From Stictocephala bisonia (Eukaryota; Arthropoda; Insecta; Hemiptera; Membracidae), in assembly GCA_035578905.1 (NCBI GenBank), contig JAQJVL010000681.1, positions 186,001 to 250,000 of the forward strand: a stretch of 64,000 nucleotides of DNA, written 5' to 3'. Below the pieces are notes generated by a model. The model saw only the letters and a program-made list of their open reading frames with translations, was not told the origin of the DNA and searched no databases. The translations under genes and the position numbers were made by a program. Within the stretch, counting starts at the first letter, position 1, and every line of letters begins with the position of its first letter. Below, piece by piece: positions 47,109 through 59,524 of the stretch.

Positions 47109-47985
47109 ACTCTAAGATTAACTATCGTACTTACATTACATACATCTGAATTGTGTCAGCAGTTGTGTTAGGGAAGCATTACCTTTTAAAAACTTCTTGT
47201 TGTATATACAATAATTTTACTTAACTGTCATTACACCCACGATGCAAATTTTGAATATCACTGGGTATAGCCTATTACTCTTGAATAATTATTTTATAAT
47301 CAGAAAATATTTGAATCATTTACTATGAAATAATCGAACAAAATTTAAATTTCCTTCTGTTACCATATAACACTTTAGACTAAATGGTAAATTTGAATAG
47401 GTTACCTCCACTGATAATTGACAGCAAGTTTTGTAGCCTCGACATAGTTTATCAGCATGACTATTAAACACAGTCGTGCCAATTATTTTATTCGTTATAT
47501 ATCTGATTCATTATTTAGTGGCAAGATGTTGTGTTACCAAAGTAGAATTCTGATTACGATCAAAACAAATATTATCTGTTACAAGTTAAAATTCCTGTTA
47601 CTAAAAACCATTTTAAATATTGAATTATTGCTAAGTTATTGCAATTTAGTGTTTGTTTTAGTCTGTCAACTTAAATTACAAACAATTTTAGTGTCTGTAG
47701 ACTACGGAATACGAACTCTTATTTCAATTTAAACTTTCTGAATAATTAATTAGTATCTATTGAATTAACTGATAATAGTCTATATTAGAGTAAAAGGATA
47801 GTAATATAATAAATACACTAGATATAATTAACTTCAATTTAAAGTCCATTAAAGTGAATTGTTTCACCATTGAAGAGTTGAAATCCCATCCATATAAATC
47901 ACACATTTCGAATATATATGGACAACGAGGAGAACTAAATTAATTGACAAACACGATTAAATATTGAATAGGAATAGGAAGAAAA

Positions 47986-50380
47986 CCACAGCACATATAA
48001 ATGAAAATAAAACCTAGTAGATACAGAGACTCATTCAATATTGTGTAATAATATGGACAAGACCAAGTATAAATAGATAATAGGTAACTAACATAATGAC
48101 AACTAGTCAAATGTAAATCTATTTATAAAATCGGCGGCCACTGTCTCTGAGTCGACCGGAACACGCTTCTGTGTCGCCGACAGTGTGTGTTTGCTGAACA
48201 TACTGGCCAAGGGGTAATTCCAGCAAATGAGTCTTCTGCATTCGTCGTCCGATGGTGAGCGTTTCGCCAACCAGTACGACTGTGCCATCAGAAGAAGGCC
48301 GTGCTCGACGTTGTTGATGGTCACGCCGAAGCACATCCAACACATCAATTCATTCGATTTCAGCAGGTCGGACAGAAGACCGTCGTGAGAAAAGAGGAAT
48401 GATGCGGTCCTCTCCTTGAAAAGTGATATGAACAAGGACGACTCCCGGATCTTTTCCTTCTGTTCAGCCGACATGCTCGACCATTCCTTGTTGGCGTCTC
48501 TGTACACAGCCTCGATGTGGTTCTTCATCATGACGTGCACGCCACGCTGAGTCTCCACGTCCGTCCAGACTCTCATGACGTCCGGTATACTGGGCTTCGT
48601 GATGATCACACTTTCGAAATTGGTATAGGTGATCTGGTAGATCTTGCACAGTCTTCTCAAGCAGGCGGTGCACGCGCTGTTCTTTATGATGTCTTGAAAT
48701 CCCAAATCCTTTTCACCGCAGTCGTTCAGCTTGGTCAGCGATTTGATCATGTCTTCAGCGTAGTGTTTAGTGTAGTATTGTTTTATCTTTTGGAGTAGTC
48801 TCAGTTCCAGGTACCGACCGCTTATCAACACGGGGTTTTCTATCGTAATTTCTCTGTCCATCTTGAAAGCATACTCTTCTTCGGTAATTTCCTTCATTGC
48901 TTTTTGCATCACCAAGTCCAACGAGTCTTTGCTTTCCCAGCATTTGTTGGACAATAGAGCGAGTACCAACGTTTGGGTCACCAGACTCGGGTCTGCTTCC
49001 AATGTCATGTAATCTGTACACTGTTGCTCTGCCATAGCGTACATTTGATAACTTCGCGGGTCAATTTGAATACGAAGAGTGTCTTCATTGTACGTACTGA
49101 TATCGACGTCAGTGTATGTAATAAATCCGGTTATTTCATAAAGTCGGTTCTTGTCCATATGTCTAGACAGACACAACATTGTAAGTAAAGTTGTGTTCGA
49201 TAACCTCAGGCAACAAAGCTCCTCTTTCAGATAATTCACCAGGTTAATCGTTTTAGAAATATTCTCAATCTTTCTCCCTCCCTTGGAACCAATGAGACGG
49301 TCGGTAGCTGATTTGCTTTTTGAGGGTGTGGGTTGATGAGGCAAGTTTTTGATCCTTGGGGCTCCTGATTTAGGTACATTTTCAATCCTTATCTCTCCCT
49401 TCGAACCAGTGAGACGGTCGGTAGCTGATTTGCTTGTTGAGGGTGTGGGTTGATAAGGCAAGTTCTTGATCCTTAGGGCTCCTGATTTAGGTACATTTTC
49501 AATCCTTATCTCTCCCTTCGAACCTGTGAGACGGTCGGTAGCTGATTTGCTTGTCGAGGGTGTAGTTGAAAGAGGAAAGTTCTTAAATCCTTGGGCCTCC
49601 TAATCTCTTTTCTTGTTTTGGTATCTATCGATATCTGAGTGAATTTCTTCAAAGAAAGAAGTGGATGATGATGATGAAGATGAGCGGGAATCACGTTTAT
49701 TCTTTTGCCGAATACTTCCTGAATCCCTTTTATCGTCACTAGCTTGCATCCGTAACATTGATATCCTTTTCCCCGAGTGAGATTTGGCACCTTTCCTGGG
49801 CGCCTTGACAGAGATAGGTGGTTTCTTGGACCCAGACGCAGATTTAACGGGTTTATAGGGCAGAATATCCATGATTTCGGGTAGAAGGCCATGTTCTGTA
49901 TTTGACCCTGTTTGTGAAGGAAGATTGTCAACAGTGGTCGTGTTTATACTAATAGAGGAGGCTGCAGCTGTGATAGTATTATTATCGGTTATGTTAGATA
50001 GAGGACTTCCAAATAGCCGGCTTAATTCTAGTTCGGAATTTTCATCCATATTTATATCATATGATTCATATGAATCTACCACTCTTATCGGATATTGTAC
50101 ATTATTGCCCCCTTGTTGCTGTATTTCGTTTGTGGATGTTCCATTTGATGGGCACATCAAAGCTTATTTATCTCTGAAACAAATAAAAAGTATTATTAGT
50201 AGTTTAATTGTAAGATATTATGTTTAAAGTAGTTGACTATAAAAGTTACCATTATAATTAAGCTCTTATAGCACAGAATGCAGAATGTTCCTTTATTATT
50301 TTGATGTAGAAGTAAAAAAGGTGAAGTAAGACTGCTAGAAGAGTAAATATTGTTTAAAATGTATTCTTCAATTTTATTTA
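47986..50380. repeat. Palindrome right arm (unit 2), outer end deleted
   Basis: Counterpart of 28241-30635. The outer part of the arm is missing because of the 1038-bp deletion at 50380/50381. Confidence 0.92.
48103..50157 (-). CDS. Palindrome gene, copy 4 (unit 2 right arm); single internal amber
   Basis: Counterpart of copy 2, open from the ATG at 50157 to the stop at 48103 except for the amber at 49602-49600. A handful of substitutions separate it from copy 2. Confidence 0.55.
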
Positions 50381-53085
50381 ACTTTCTAACCACAACATCT
50401 TGTCTGACTATGTTCGTGGATTGAAATGTCTATTTATGTTATGCTTGATGCTCTTGGGACTTCTTTAAAGGGATGAACCATTGTAAATATCAATTTCTTC
50501 AATATTACAAAAATAACTATCTGTTTTGTGTTTTACTATGTTACTGTAACTAAGAAGAAGCTACTACTTATTTTTGATCCGAAAAAATGTTTACATATTT
50601 GAATTTTTTTTAAAGTTTTACGTAAATATACTGGTTTACGTAAAAATTGATATGCTGTATCTCTAGTTTAAATGGTACATTCGAATAGTAATACCATTCT
50701 AAAGAAATTATATTCCTCTAAAAATCTATGTAGATTTATGATTGTATCTTCAAGGAAAATATGTTTACCATGGTAAGACTAAAAGTATTTTGTCAAAGAT
50801 GAGTTGGTAAACAAGAACACGAAAGATAAGTCGTTTTCTGCTAACAGATCAACCCAGCGTTCCCTGCCTATACTCTGTTTCACGTTGAGAATGCAGTACG
50901 GCTCTTATGGACAAACACAGTGCTAGTAACACCTAAAACCCAGCTCAGTTTGTATCCTATATTATCCCTAACCCATCAATACTGCAACTGAGGACAAGAT
51001 GGACGAGTGACTCGTTTGGGCCTTTCACTCCTTTCATCTTATCTGTTGATGCAAAGGATTAAACAAACATCCCCATGAAGAAAGTACAACCGTATATTCA
51101 GTGTTGGGAGGAGATTTGTGGTTATTGTTTTTGTTTTTCTGACTGTCTTGAAAAAGTGATCGAGTGAATTCAATAATTATAATATTAGTGATTCAGTGTG
51201 TTCTTTAACAATGGAACAAAGCCAAAGGAGAAATAATTAAAAGTGGTAAGAGAAAAACAGTATTAAATGTATATAAGTATATCGAAAAGTGTTACCCGGT
51301 TAGAAATGACCCTTTTTATGTAAAGAAAAGTGAGGCTACGTTAATTAGTGAAAGAACTAAGATCGAAGAATTATAAATTTAGAAAGGGAGAAGATTTTGG
51401 ACAGTATGTCACGCCAAAAAATCACCTCAAAACATAAAATATGAAACAAAAAATTACAGTTAAATTTGTATCTTAATCTTGACTATGTTTTTATTAAAAT
51501 TAAAAACAAAACTGCCTCCAGAGGAGATATGTTTAATAAAACTTTACTGATTTCAAATTCCTTGTATGCTTAAATGAACAAACTAAACAAAAACAATAGT
51601 ATTTATAAATATAATCAAAGCGAGTTAATAAACAGTAATAAGCTAAGATTAACAACTTACTAAACGTTTGGAAAGGGTGGGTTCCTAAAAAATAAATTTG
51701 ACACTTATGCATATTAGTTAAAAAATTTTCAAATAAAAAAATAAAGTACCAGTTTTTATCTACAACTTTCCCGCTGACGAAACTTACCTGACCAAAAAAT
51801 AAAAGACTTCCTCATACATCAACTTTTCCATGTCTTTTATCAAATATGTGGACTAATTTTTACATATATTATATTATTACATATTAGTTTTATTTTATAA
51901 TCAATTCATACTAACTCAATAAGCACCCACTCACTACCTCTGTATAAAGTTTACACAAAATTTCAAAATGTTAAATCAATATTTATTCGCTTAAAATGCG
52001 GTACAATTGAGTTGTGGCCTCTAAAAACTGAGAATTACAGTTCATTGTTGTATAATTATGAACATTACTAGTTGATATAGCATGTAAATTACTTTTTATA
52101 TACAAAAGGCAATCAAAAATGTACAGGACTGGCACAGTACTAATATATTATATTATTATAAACAATGCCTTACAGTGGATTCTTTTATTAATACTTACTA
52201 CCATCTTAACTGCAATTTTGTTGTAAAATAAACAGATTTTTAGTGTTGTTGTGATTGCCCCAAGCAATCATTCTATAATATAGAGAGCTGAGCTAGACAT
52301 GCAATAAGAATATCTGTTTACAGGGTTCTTACTATTCCATAATATAGATGACTGCGCAAATAGACATGCAATATGAATATCTGTTTACAATGGATTCTTT
52401 TGTTTACACTTACTATCATCTTAACCATATGTTTCTTTGTAAAATAAACAGATTTTTAGTGTTGGTGTCATTGCCAAATATAGACGACTGCGTAAATAGA
52501 CATAGTAAACAACAATAAGAATTATCGAATTGACAGCTAATCTTAGCCCAATGAAAAAAAAACCCTTTGATACTTACACATAGTCGAGTGAGAACGTTAG
52601 TACTAGCCTTATATTTTCCATAATTTATTTTAAATTATTTTTGTTTCATATCACTCATATTGGCCTCGGCTACGGCAGACCTAACGCGAGACTTTTGAAA
52701 GACGGATTAACTGAATGAGCTTTAGAGTCTTAGTTTGACAAAAATAAACTTTTGACGGGACTACTGGCAACAGAAAATGAAATGAAGGGGCTATAGTATA
52801 TGTCAACAATAATTTGTACGGAAAGCCAAACCAGTTGGAACTTGTTTTACAGTTTTTTTTTCTTTTTTTTAGTCCTATTTCTTTAACCTTTTAGCACCAA
52901 CGGCCGATATATGAAAACCTACGTCTGTTGCGCTGAGGATAGAGTCAGCGAGGGTAAAATGGAAACGGACTAGGAGGAGTACATAAGGTCGATAAATGAA
53001 ATATATGATTTTACAAAGAAGTACTTTATTAATTATCTTTCAACCATTTATATAAATAGTTCTCTTCTGAATCTCAAGCACGCCA
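50381..53085. other. Non-coding stretch (unit 2)
   Basis: Counterpart of 31674-34370, joined directly to the deleted arm end at 50380. No gene seen. Confidence 0.4.
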
Positions 53086-53454
53086 CCTTTAGGGCACAGC
53101 GTGTCCATACCTCCGCCGGCAACGCTCCTACATAGATGATGTCTATTGGCCCTGTCAGTCGGATAGTGGCTTCATAGATGCTGCCTCATGGTCCTGTTGG
53201 TTGGACGGTGGCTTCACTCCATGTCCTCAATGTAGACCTACTGGTGAACTGATACCTGGCCACAAATATTTCTACATCGCAACATCCAGACGATCTGTAC
53301 CATGTGTCTGCTGGCCCCTACCGTTCACCCGCAGCGAGAGTATTAACCCACATTATCCATTTACACGTACATTGCACAGGTGAATATTCAGTCTTGAGTT
53401 GGCAGCGATAGCGACTGGACATCCTTATCTCGTGCTCCGCTTACCGATAACAAC

Positions 53455-54422
53455 ATGAGTGACCTGTGCTCGTTCTGCAAGGACAAGTTACCACTGGATA
53501 GTGACTATGTAAATTGTAGTTTTAATACTTGTAAATTGCATTACGAGTGTTCTGGTGTGAAACCGTCAACATATCGCACCATGGGTGGCGTAAGACGCGA
53601 CAATTACAAGTGCCGTTTGTGCCGTGCTGCCGCGACAGGTGATACGGGCAGTATCGCTAGCTCGGAAGGTGATGCGGAATCGCCGCAAGTGCAAGAGAGC
53701 AAGTCATTGGAAGGACTGTTCCTCAAGTTTGATTCTATGGAAAAAAACTTAAGAGTGTTGGAGAAACACACCAGTCAGGTAAAGTGTGAAATAAGTGAGC
53801 TAAAGGCGTCAGTTGAGTTTTGTACTGACAAAATTGATGACTTTGTTCAGGAAATGTCATCCCTAAAGATGAAGGTAGTGGAGGTGGAGAGAGAAAATAA
53901 AACTCTTTCTGAAAAGAACTCGCGCCTTGAAGTAAAAGTTCAACAGCTGGAGGTAGAAGTGGAGCAAATGCAGTAGTACAGCCGTAGATGTAACCTGCAG
54001 TTGGATGGCGTCCCGGAAGCAGAGGGAGAACGAGTGATGGACATCATCAACAGGATGGCGGTCACTTTGGACGAGACCGTGGTCCTTAACCAGGACATCC
54101 AGGCTGCTCATCGCATCCCCGGCAAGAACAACACACGACCTCGGCCGATCGTCATACAATTCACGAACAGGATGAAGCGCGACGCGGTTCTCAGGAAAGC
54201 CAAAGCTAAAAAACTGAAATCCACCGATTTCGTGCCGAATGTACCTGAGACTTTAGTGTATGTGAATGAGCACCTAACCCCTTACTACAAAAATTGTTAT
54301 TCGAAGCTAAACGGCTTAAAAAGGAAAAAAGTTATTCTTACGTACGGGTAAAAGGCTCTAAAATCTTTGCTAAAAAGGATGGTAACTCGCTGGTTATTCG
54401 GCTTGAGTCCTTCAAGGATCTG
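53455..54422 (+). pseudogene. Jockey-like ORF1 (unit 2)
   Basis: Same finger, coiled coil, in-frame TAG (53974-53976) and terminal frameshift as the unit 1 ORF1. Confidence 0.75.
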
Positions 54423-54489
54423 GGAAAAATGTAAGTTACTTTTTATTGTATTAGTGTTATAGGTAAAATTATAGTTTTATTTCCGAAAA

Positions 54490-57365
54490 ATGTCACATAT
54501 TTTATTAGATAATTTAAACTGTATAAACAATTTTTCATTAAAAATTATGCATCTTAATATAAGGAGTATAAGGAAACATTATGATGATCTTCTATTGTTC
54601 TTAGAATCTGAAAATATATATTTGGATATTATTATTTTATCAGAGGTATGGCTAAAACATGACGAATTAAATAAGTATCAAATTCCAAATTATCAGGCAG
54701 TTATCCAAGACAGGCAATATAATGCATCAGGGTGTGTTATAATTTATGTTCACAAAAATTTCTCATCAACTTACAAGTTATATTCTTATATTGAGGCTGA
54801 AGCTATTAAACTTACTCTAACATTATTTTCTAACAATAATAAATTTGAACTGGTCATAATTGGAATGTATAGGAATTGTAATTTTAATTTTTCACAGTTT
54901 AGAAACACTTTTCAAAAAATAATTGAACAAAGTAAAAGAACTACAATTATAATTGGCGACTTGAACTTAAATATTTTATTACATAATAACACAATTACCG
55001 ATTATTTAAATATTTTAATTTCAAATGGGTTTAAGTCATATTTAAATGAAACTACTTGGGAAAGAGGGGATCAATCAGGTTGCTTAGATCATGTATTTAT
55101 TAGATGTAGTAGTAAGTTAGAGTTTAAGTATTTAGTTTAAAAAATTGATTTTTCTGATCATTATGGTGTCTTTATTGTCTCAAACACGCTTGATCGTATG
55201 ACCTCTAGGGCTAAATATGTGAAGTATGTCGACTACGCATTGCTCAGCCGGAGATTAGCTGAGGAAAGCTGCCGGTGTTTGAGTGTGATGACGTTGATGT
55301 GTCACTTCAAGTGTTTTATAGTATTTATAATAACTGTTTGGAACAAGCAAGTAGCTTAAAATGTATAAATAGTTGTAATAGACATAGAACGCCCTGGATA
55401 TCTGATGCATTGATTAATAAAATTAACGAAAAGAATAAACTGTTTAATAAATTAATAAATTGTAAAAGTTTAATTTTAATTGATAAGTATAAAAAACTTT
55501 CCAGGGAGTGTTCAAAGCTTAAGCAACAGGAAAAAACTAGGTATTATTCAAATAAAATAGAGTCGGCTAAAGGGAATTCGAAATGTTATTGGAAAGTTGT
55601 TAAAACGATAATTAGAGACTCAAAAGATGTTATTAAAGAAATCAATATAGATGGGGGTAATATAGTTGTTGAGGGTAATGAGAAGGTTGTAGACGACGCT
55701 TTCAACAATCATTTCACCGGCAAGCCAGAGCAGCTGATAAGAGGTGCGTTCGGCATGGACTTGTTCCCACAGTCACTGATAACGAAACTGGACTCTGTGT
55801 TTACTCTGACTAATATATCTCGACAAGAACTTATTACTGTGATAAACAAAAAACCTACTAAACACTCCACTGGTCTGGACGGTATCTCGATAGTAGTACT
55901 TAAGAGGAATCTTGACATTCTTTGTGACGTATTACTTCATATTTTTAACTTATTAATTAGGCAAGGAATATTTCCTAAATTGCTTAAAACAGCTATTATT
56001 GTACCAATTTTTAAATCTTCTGACAGAAGTAACATGGACCAATATCGTCCAATATCTCTATTAAATACTATTGCTAAAGTGTTAGAGACATGTATAAAAA
56101 ATAGACTCACTGATTATTTTACTACTAACAAAATATTTTCTGAAAATCAATTTGGTTTCGTTAGGGGTAAAAGTACTGACCTGGCTATCGAAAGACATAT
56201 TACTGACATTGTATCACAAGTGGACAAAAGAAAACCTACTATTGGTGTTTACCTGGACTTTACTAAAGCCTTCGACCTTGTGGATATCGACATCTTATTG
56301 GACAAACTTGAGGCATAAGGAGTCCGAGGGAAAGACCTGAATTGGTTTAAAACTTTTTTAAAAGAACGTCAGCAGTTGGTAAAAATAAATAACATATTTA
56401 GTATACAATTAGTTGTAAATAGGGGGGTACCCCAGGGTGGAGTATTAGGGCCGATATTATTTTCCATTTACATGAACGACTTGCTGTTTATCCCAATGAA
56501 TTCAAAAATATTTGCCTTTGCAGATGATACGTCATTAATTTGTTCTGCTGATAGCTATAATCTTCTTTAACAAAAACTTAACAATGATTTGCAATTAATT
56601 TCTGAATGGATGATTAGTAACAAATTAATAGTTAATACTTCAAAATCAAATGCTATTTTGTTCAGTTACAAGCCAAAATTAGTTGAAAATGTGAGAGCCC
56701 AAATTAAATTAAGATTTCATTTGCATTCATGCCTTTACGTGTGCAGTTGTGAGCCAATAAGTTTTGTGGAGTCAGTAAAGTACCTCGGGCTTCATATTGA
56801 CTCAAATTTACGATGGCATTCACATATTGACTATTTAACAACAAAACTAAGACGTATAAACTACAACTTGTACTACATGAGACAATACCTAACACAAACT
56901 GATCTGCGTACCTTGTACATATGTTGGTTCGAAGCTACTTTGAAATATGGACTTATTCATTTTGGTGGTACCTTCGCCAGCATACTTAAACCATTAGTTA
57001 CTGTTCAAAAACTAGCTTTAAGGACTGTTTGCGGTGTACGCAGATTTGACTCGTCGACCCCTCTGTTTCCACTGCTGAATGTGATGCGTATAAGACAACT
57101 TTACTTGTATGCCCTGCTTACGTATCAGCATAGGTATAAGGAGCTCTTTAAGAATTTAGTATTAACAAGACATAGTAGGCATTTAAGTATAGATATGTTA
57201 AGAGTCCCTCAATTGTTCAAGGTCTCAAGCCGAATGCAATGTTGTAGTAAGGTGGTCGAGGTGTTCAATGCTAACATATGCCACTTGCGTGCTTTTTACA
57301 ATAGCAATATTAGTATATACAAATTAAAATTAAAAAAGTTAGTTAAAAATAATTTAATTGTTTAG
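54490..57365 (+). pseudogene. Jockey-like ORF2 (unit 2)
   Basis: Endonuclease 54490-55140, RT segments 55275-56318 and 56376-56570, C-terminal domain 56589-57365. Stops and frameshift match unit 1. Confidence 0.85.
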
Positions 57366-58866
57366 GTGTATTGATTTTATGTTTCGGGGATGTATGGGCA
57401 ATGGGTGAATGTGTAGGTATTTGTATGTATATAGGAATGAATGCGAATTTGTATGCGTGTATGTGTGTGTATGTGTATGTATATATGTGTATATGCTTTT
57501 TGTTTAGAAATAATTTGATTTACTTTAATTGTAATAAATTGAAGATTATTTATGTTGGTTAAAATTTACATATTTGTTTAGTTATTTGAGTAATGTTGCT
57601 TATGAAACTATTTGCAGTGAAATAATAAATTGAACCCATCTCAAGATATATTATTAAGGAAGTACGTTTTGTGTTGTTTTGTCAACCGCGGCGTGTATTC
57701 TTACACATGATTGAATTTAATTTGTAAATATTTTTAATTTGAATAAATGGTTTTTGATTTGATTTGATTTAGATTGATTTTAGGAGAGAATTCACTCACA
57801 GGTCCATCAACAGGTCCAGAATTAAAACATTCATGGAGAGAGTCCATTCAAATGTTTATTTTTGAAGCGAGTAGTTCGGTGTAGCGAGTTACATCCATCT
57901 AAAGCTGTGCGCACACCGGCGCGGGAAGCGGGAACGGTTGCGGTCGCGATCAGTTCTTGGAAATATGATGTCGGACATTTCAACCACGGGAATTGGAGGG
58001 GGTCACACCGGGGCGGGAGCGGTCACAAAGCGGGAGCCAGTCCAGTAGTAAGTGTTGATGTTTTAGTGAACCGTCCGTATCGTGAGTATAGTTTTGATTG
58101 CCAATGTGAACTTACCGTGGTACATAAACCATTAATAGTAGTTGCATAATTTGTTATCCATCAGTGGCTAATCCATCATACATATCCATGACCATGTCAC
58201 ATTCTGACGAAGAAGAAGCATTACTGTTGCTTGCTTTGAACGAAGATGAAGAACGAAGGAAAACGTGGGTACATGATATAAATAAAGAAAGACTTCAATA
58301 TGGAGAGTACCACACACTTAGGCCTCAATTGAGAAAAGACGATAAAAGGTTTTATATATATTTTCGAATGTCCCAGGAATATTTTGATGAGTTACTAGAT
58401 TACATTACAGATGTTATTCAAAAAGAAACTACCAATTACCAAGAGGCGATAGCTCCTGAGGAACGCTTAGCAATAACTTTAAGGTAAGATATACTGTACA
58501 TATATGAAATGTTCTGGTATACCATAACGAAAGTATAATAATTGTTAACTCACTGGTGATTTTGCCATGTGTTCAACGCTCACTAATAAAGCATGTAATT
58601 TAAACAATCATTTCAAAATAGAAAAGGAACCAAATCAGTATTTCATCACATTACGTGTTATAAAACATACAACTGCTATATATCTCCTCAACCACATTTC
58701 AAATTAGGTATTTTAATTTTGTAACACAAGGTTAATGAATTAAAATATTATTTGTATGACATTTTTATTCAATAAACAGCACACAGAAATACATTTTATA
58801 ATAATAAGTAAACACTGGGAATGTATTTTAATATTACATAATTTGATTCACTTACAGCCTTGTAAA

Positions 58867-59379
58867 TTATGTAAACACATTTAAATTTTCATTGTCAAGA
58901 TGATCGTCATTTAAATAGCTTTGGTCGTGGAAACCCCAAGATGTAGCCGAAGAACAAGATGGCGTAGTAGAGGAACTTTCTTCTCGTAGTTGCTCCAATT
59001 CATTTTGATTAATCAGTTGGGCAATTTTAAATTTTACGTCTGCTTGTCTTGCACGAGAGAATGTTTTTATGGTTTTGGAATAGCTCAGCTTCAAGTGGTC
59101 AGTTGCGTCCAGCTGCGGCTTATTTCTTCGCTCTAGGTATTCAACTACCTTGTCTACATTGCTCGCAACAGATTGTTCTGTAGAAGTTTCTTTACTTTGA
59201 TGTTGGCCATTTTCGATATTTTGCTGTTGTAATGCAATATTGTTGGCTGGGAGTGCTTCAATGTCTGGAGTCCCATCTTCAAGCGTTTCAGGCGTGTTGC
59301 ACCTTCCCCTCACCCCTTCTGACATATTTACATTTGTTAGAGTTTTTGACATCGCTAGAAAAGGCTTAAATCGTTCCAT
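58867..59379 (-). CDS. MADF/BESS-type partner protein of Harbinger, C-terminal part
   Basis: 170 residues, antisense within the transposase intron. The C-terminal segment (LKLSYSKTIKTFSRARQADV, KFKIAQLINQNELEQL) resembles the tail of the Myb/MADF DNA-binding proteins that accompany PIF/Harbinger transposases and help nuclear import and target binding. The N-terminal DNA-binding domain is not in this frame and may lie in an upstream exon or be lost. An acidic C-terminus ends NENLNVFT. Confidence 0.5.
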   Translation of the reverse strand: MERFKPFLAMSKTLTNVNMSEGVRGRCNTPETLEDGTPDIEALPANNIALQQQNIENGQHQSKETSTEQSVASNVDKVVEYLERRNKPQLDATDHLKLSYSKTIKTFSRARQADVKFKIAQLINQNELEQLREESSSTTPSCSSATSWGFHDQSYLNDDHLDNENLNVFT

Positions 59380-59472
59380 ATGATTGGCCCAAGGCTAACT
59401 CTTATAGTTTTTTTCTTTCTTGTCCAGTAGAAGGTTTAACACTTCGTAAATGCTTCATATAGGAGTCACGAG

Positions 59473-59524
59473 TTATTTTACAAATAACTCGTTATTTGCA
59501 AATAACGAGTTATTTGTAAAATAA
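59473..59524. repeat. 52-bp perfect palindrome with no spacer
   Basis: Centre between 59498 and 59499. Each 26-base half contains CAAATAAC-TC-GTTATTTG or its mirror, so it can also fold into two adjacent hairpins. AACAAGT-T-ACTTGTT follows about 8 bp further on. It lies between the antisense partner gene and transposase exon 2. Confidence 0.95.

Larger units (their letters stand above)
53086..57774 (+). mobile_element. Jockey/CR1-like non-LTR retrotransposon (unit 2)
   Basis: Unit 2 copy. ORF1 53455-54422, ORF2 54490-57365, with the same interruptions. Two amino-acid differences are visible in the endonuclease (Pro/Ala and Val/Leu). Confidence 0.85.
39957..58660. repeat. Tandem segmental duplication, unit 2
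   Basis: Second copy of the unit. It runs out of homology at 58660 (...ACGTGTTA), where the Harbinger intron continues uninterrupted into its second exon. The left end opens in mid-MITE. This arrangement (MITE whole on the left, Harbinger whole on the right, both broken at the internal junction) is what a direct tandem duplication leaves. Confidence 0.93.

Noticed and set aside
18275..58660. Treating the duplication as certainly real
   Set aside because: The window contains a gap and the units are nearly identical, so joining of two haplotypes remains possible. I keep the duplication as the best reading because both broken transposons fit a single tandem event.
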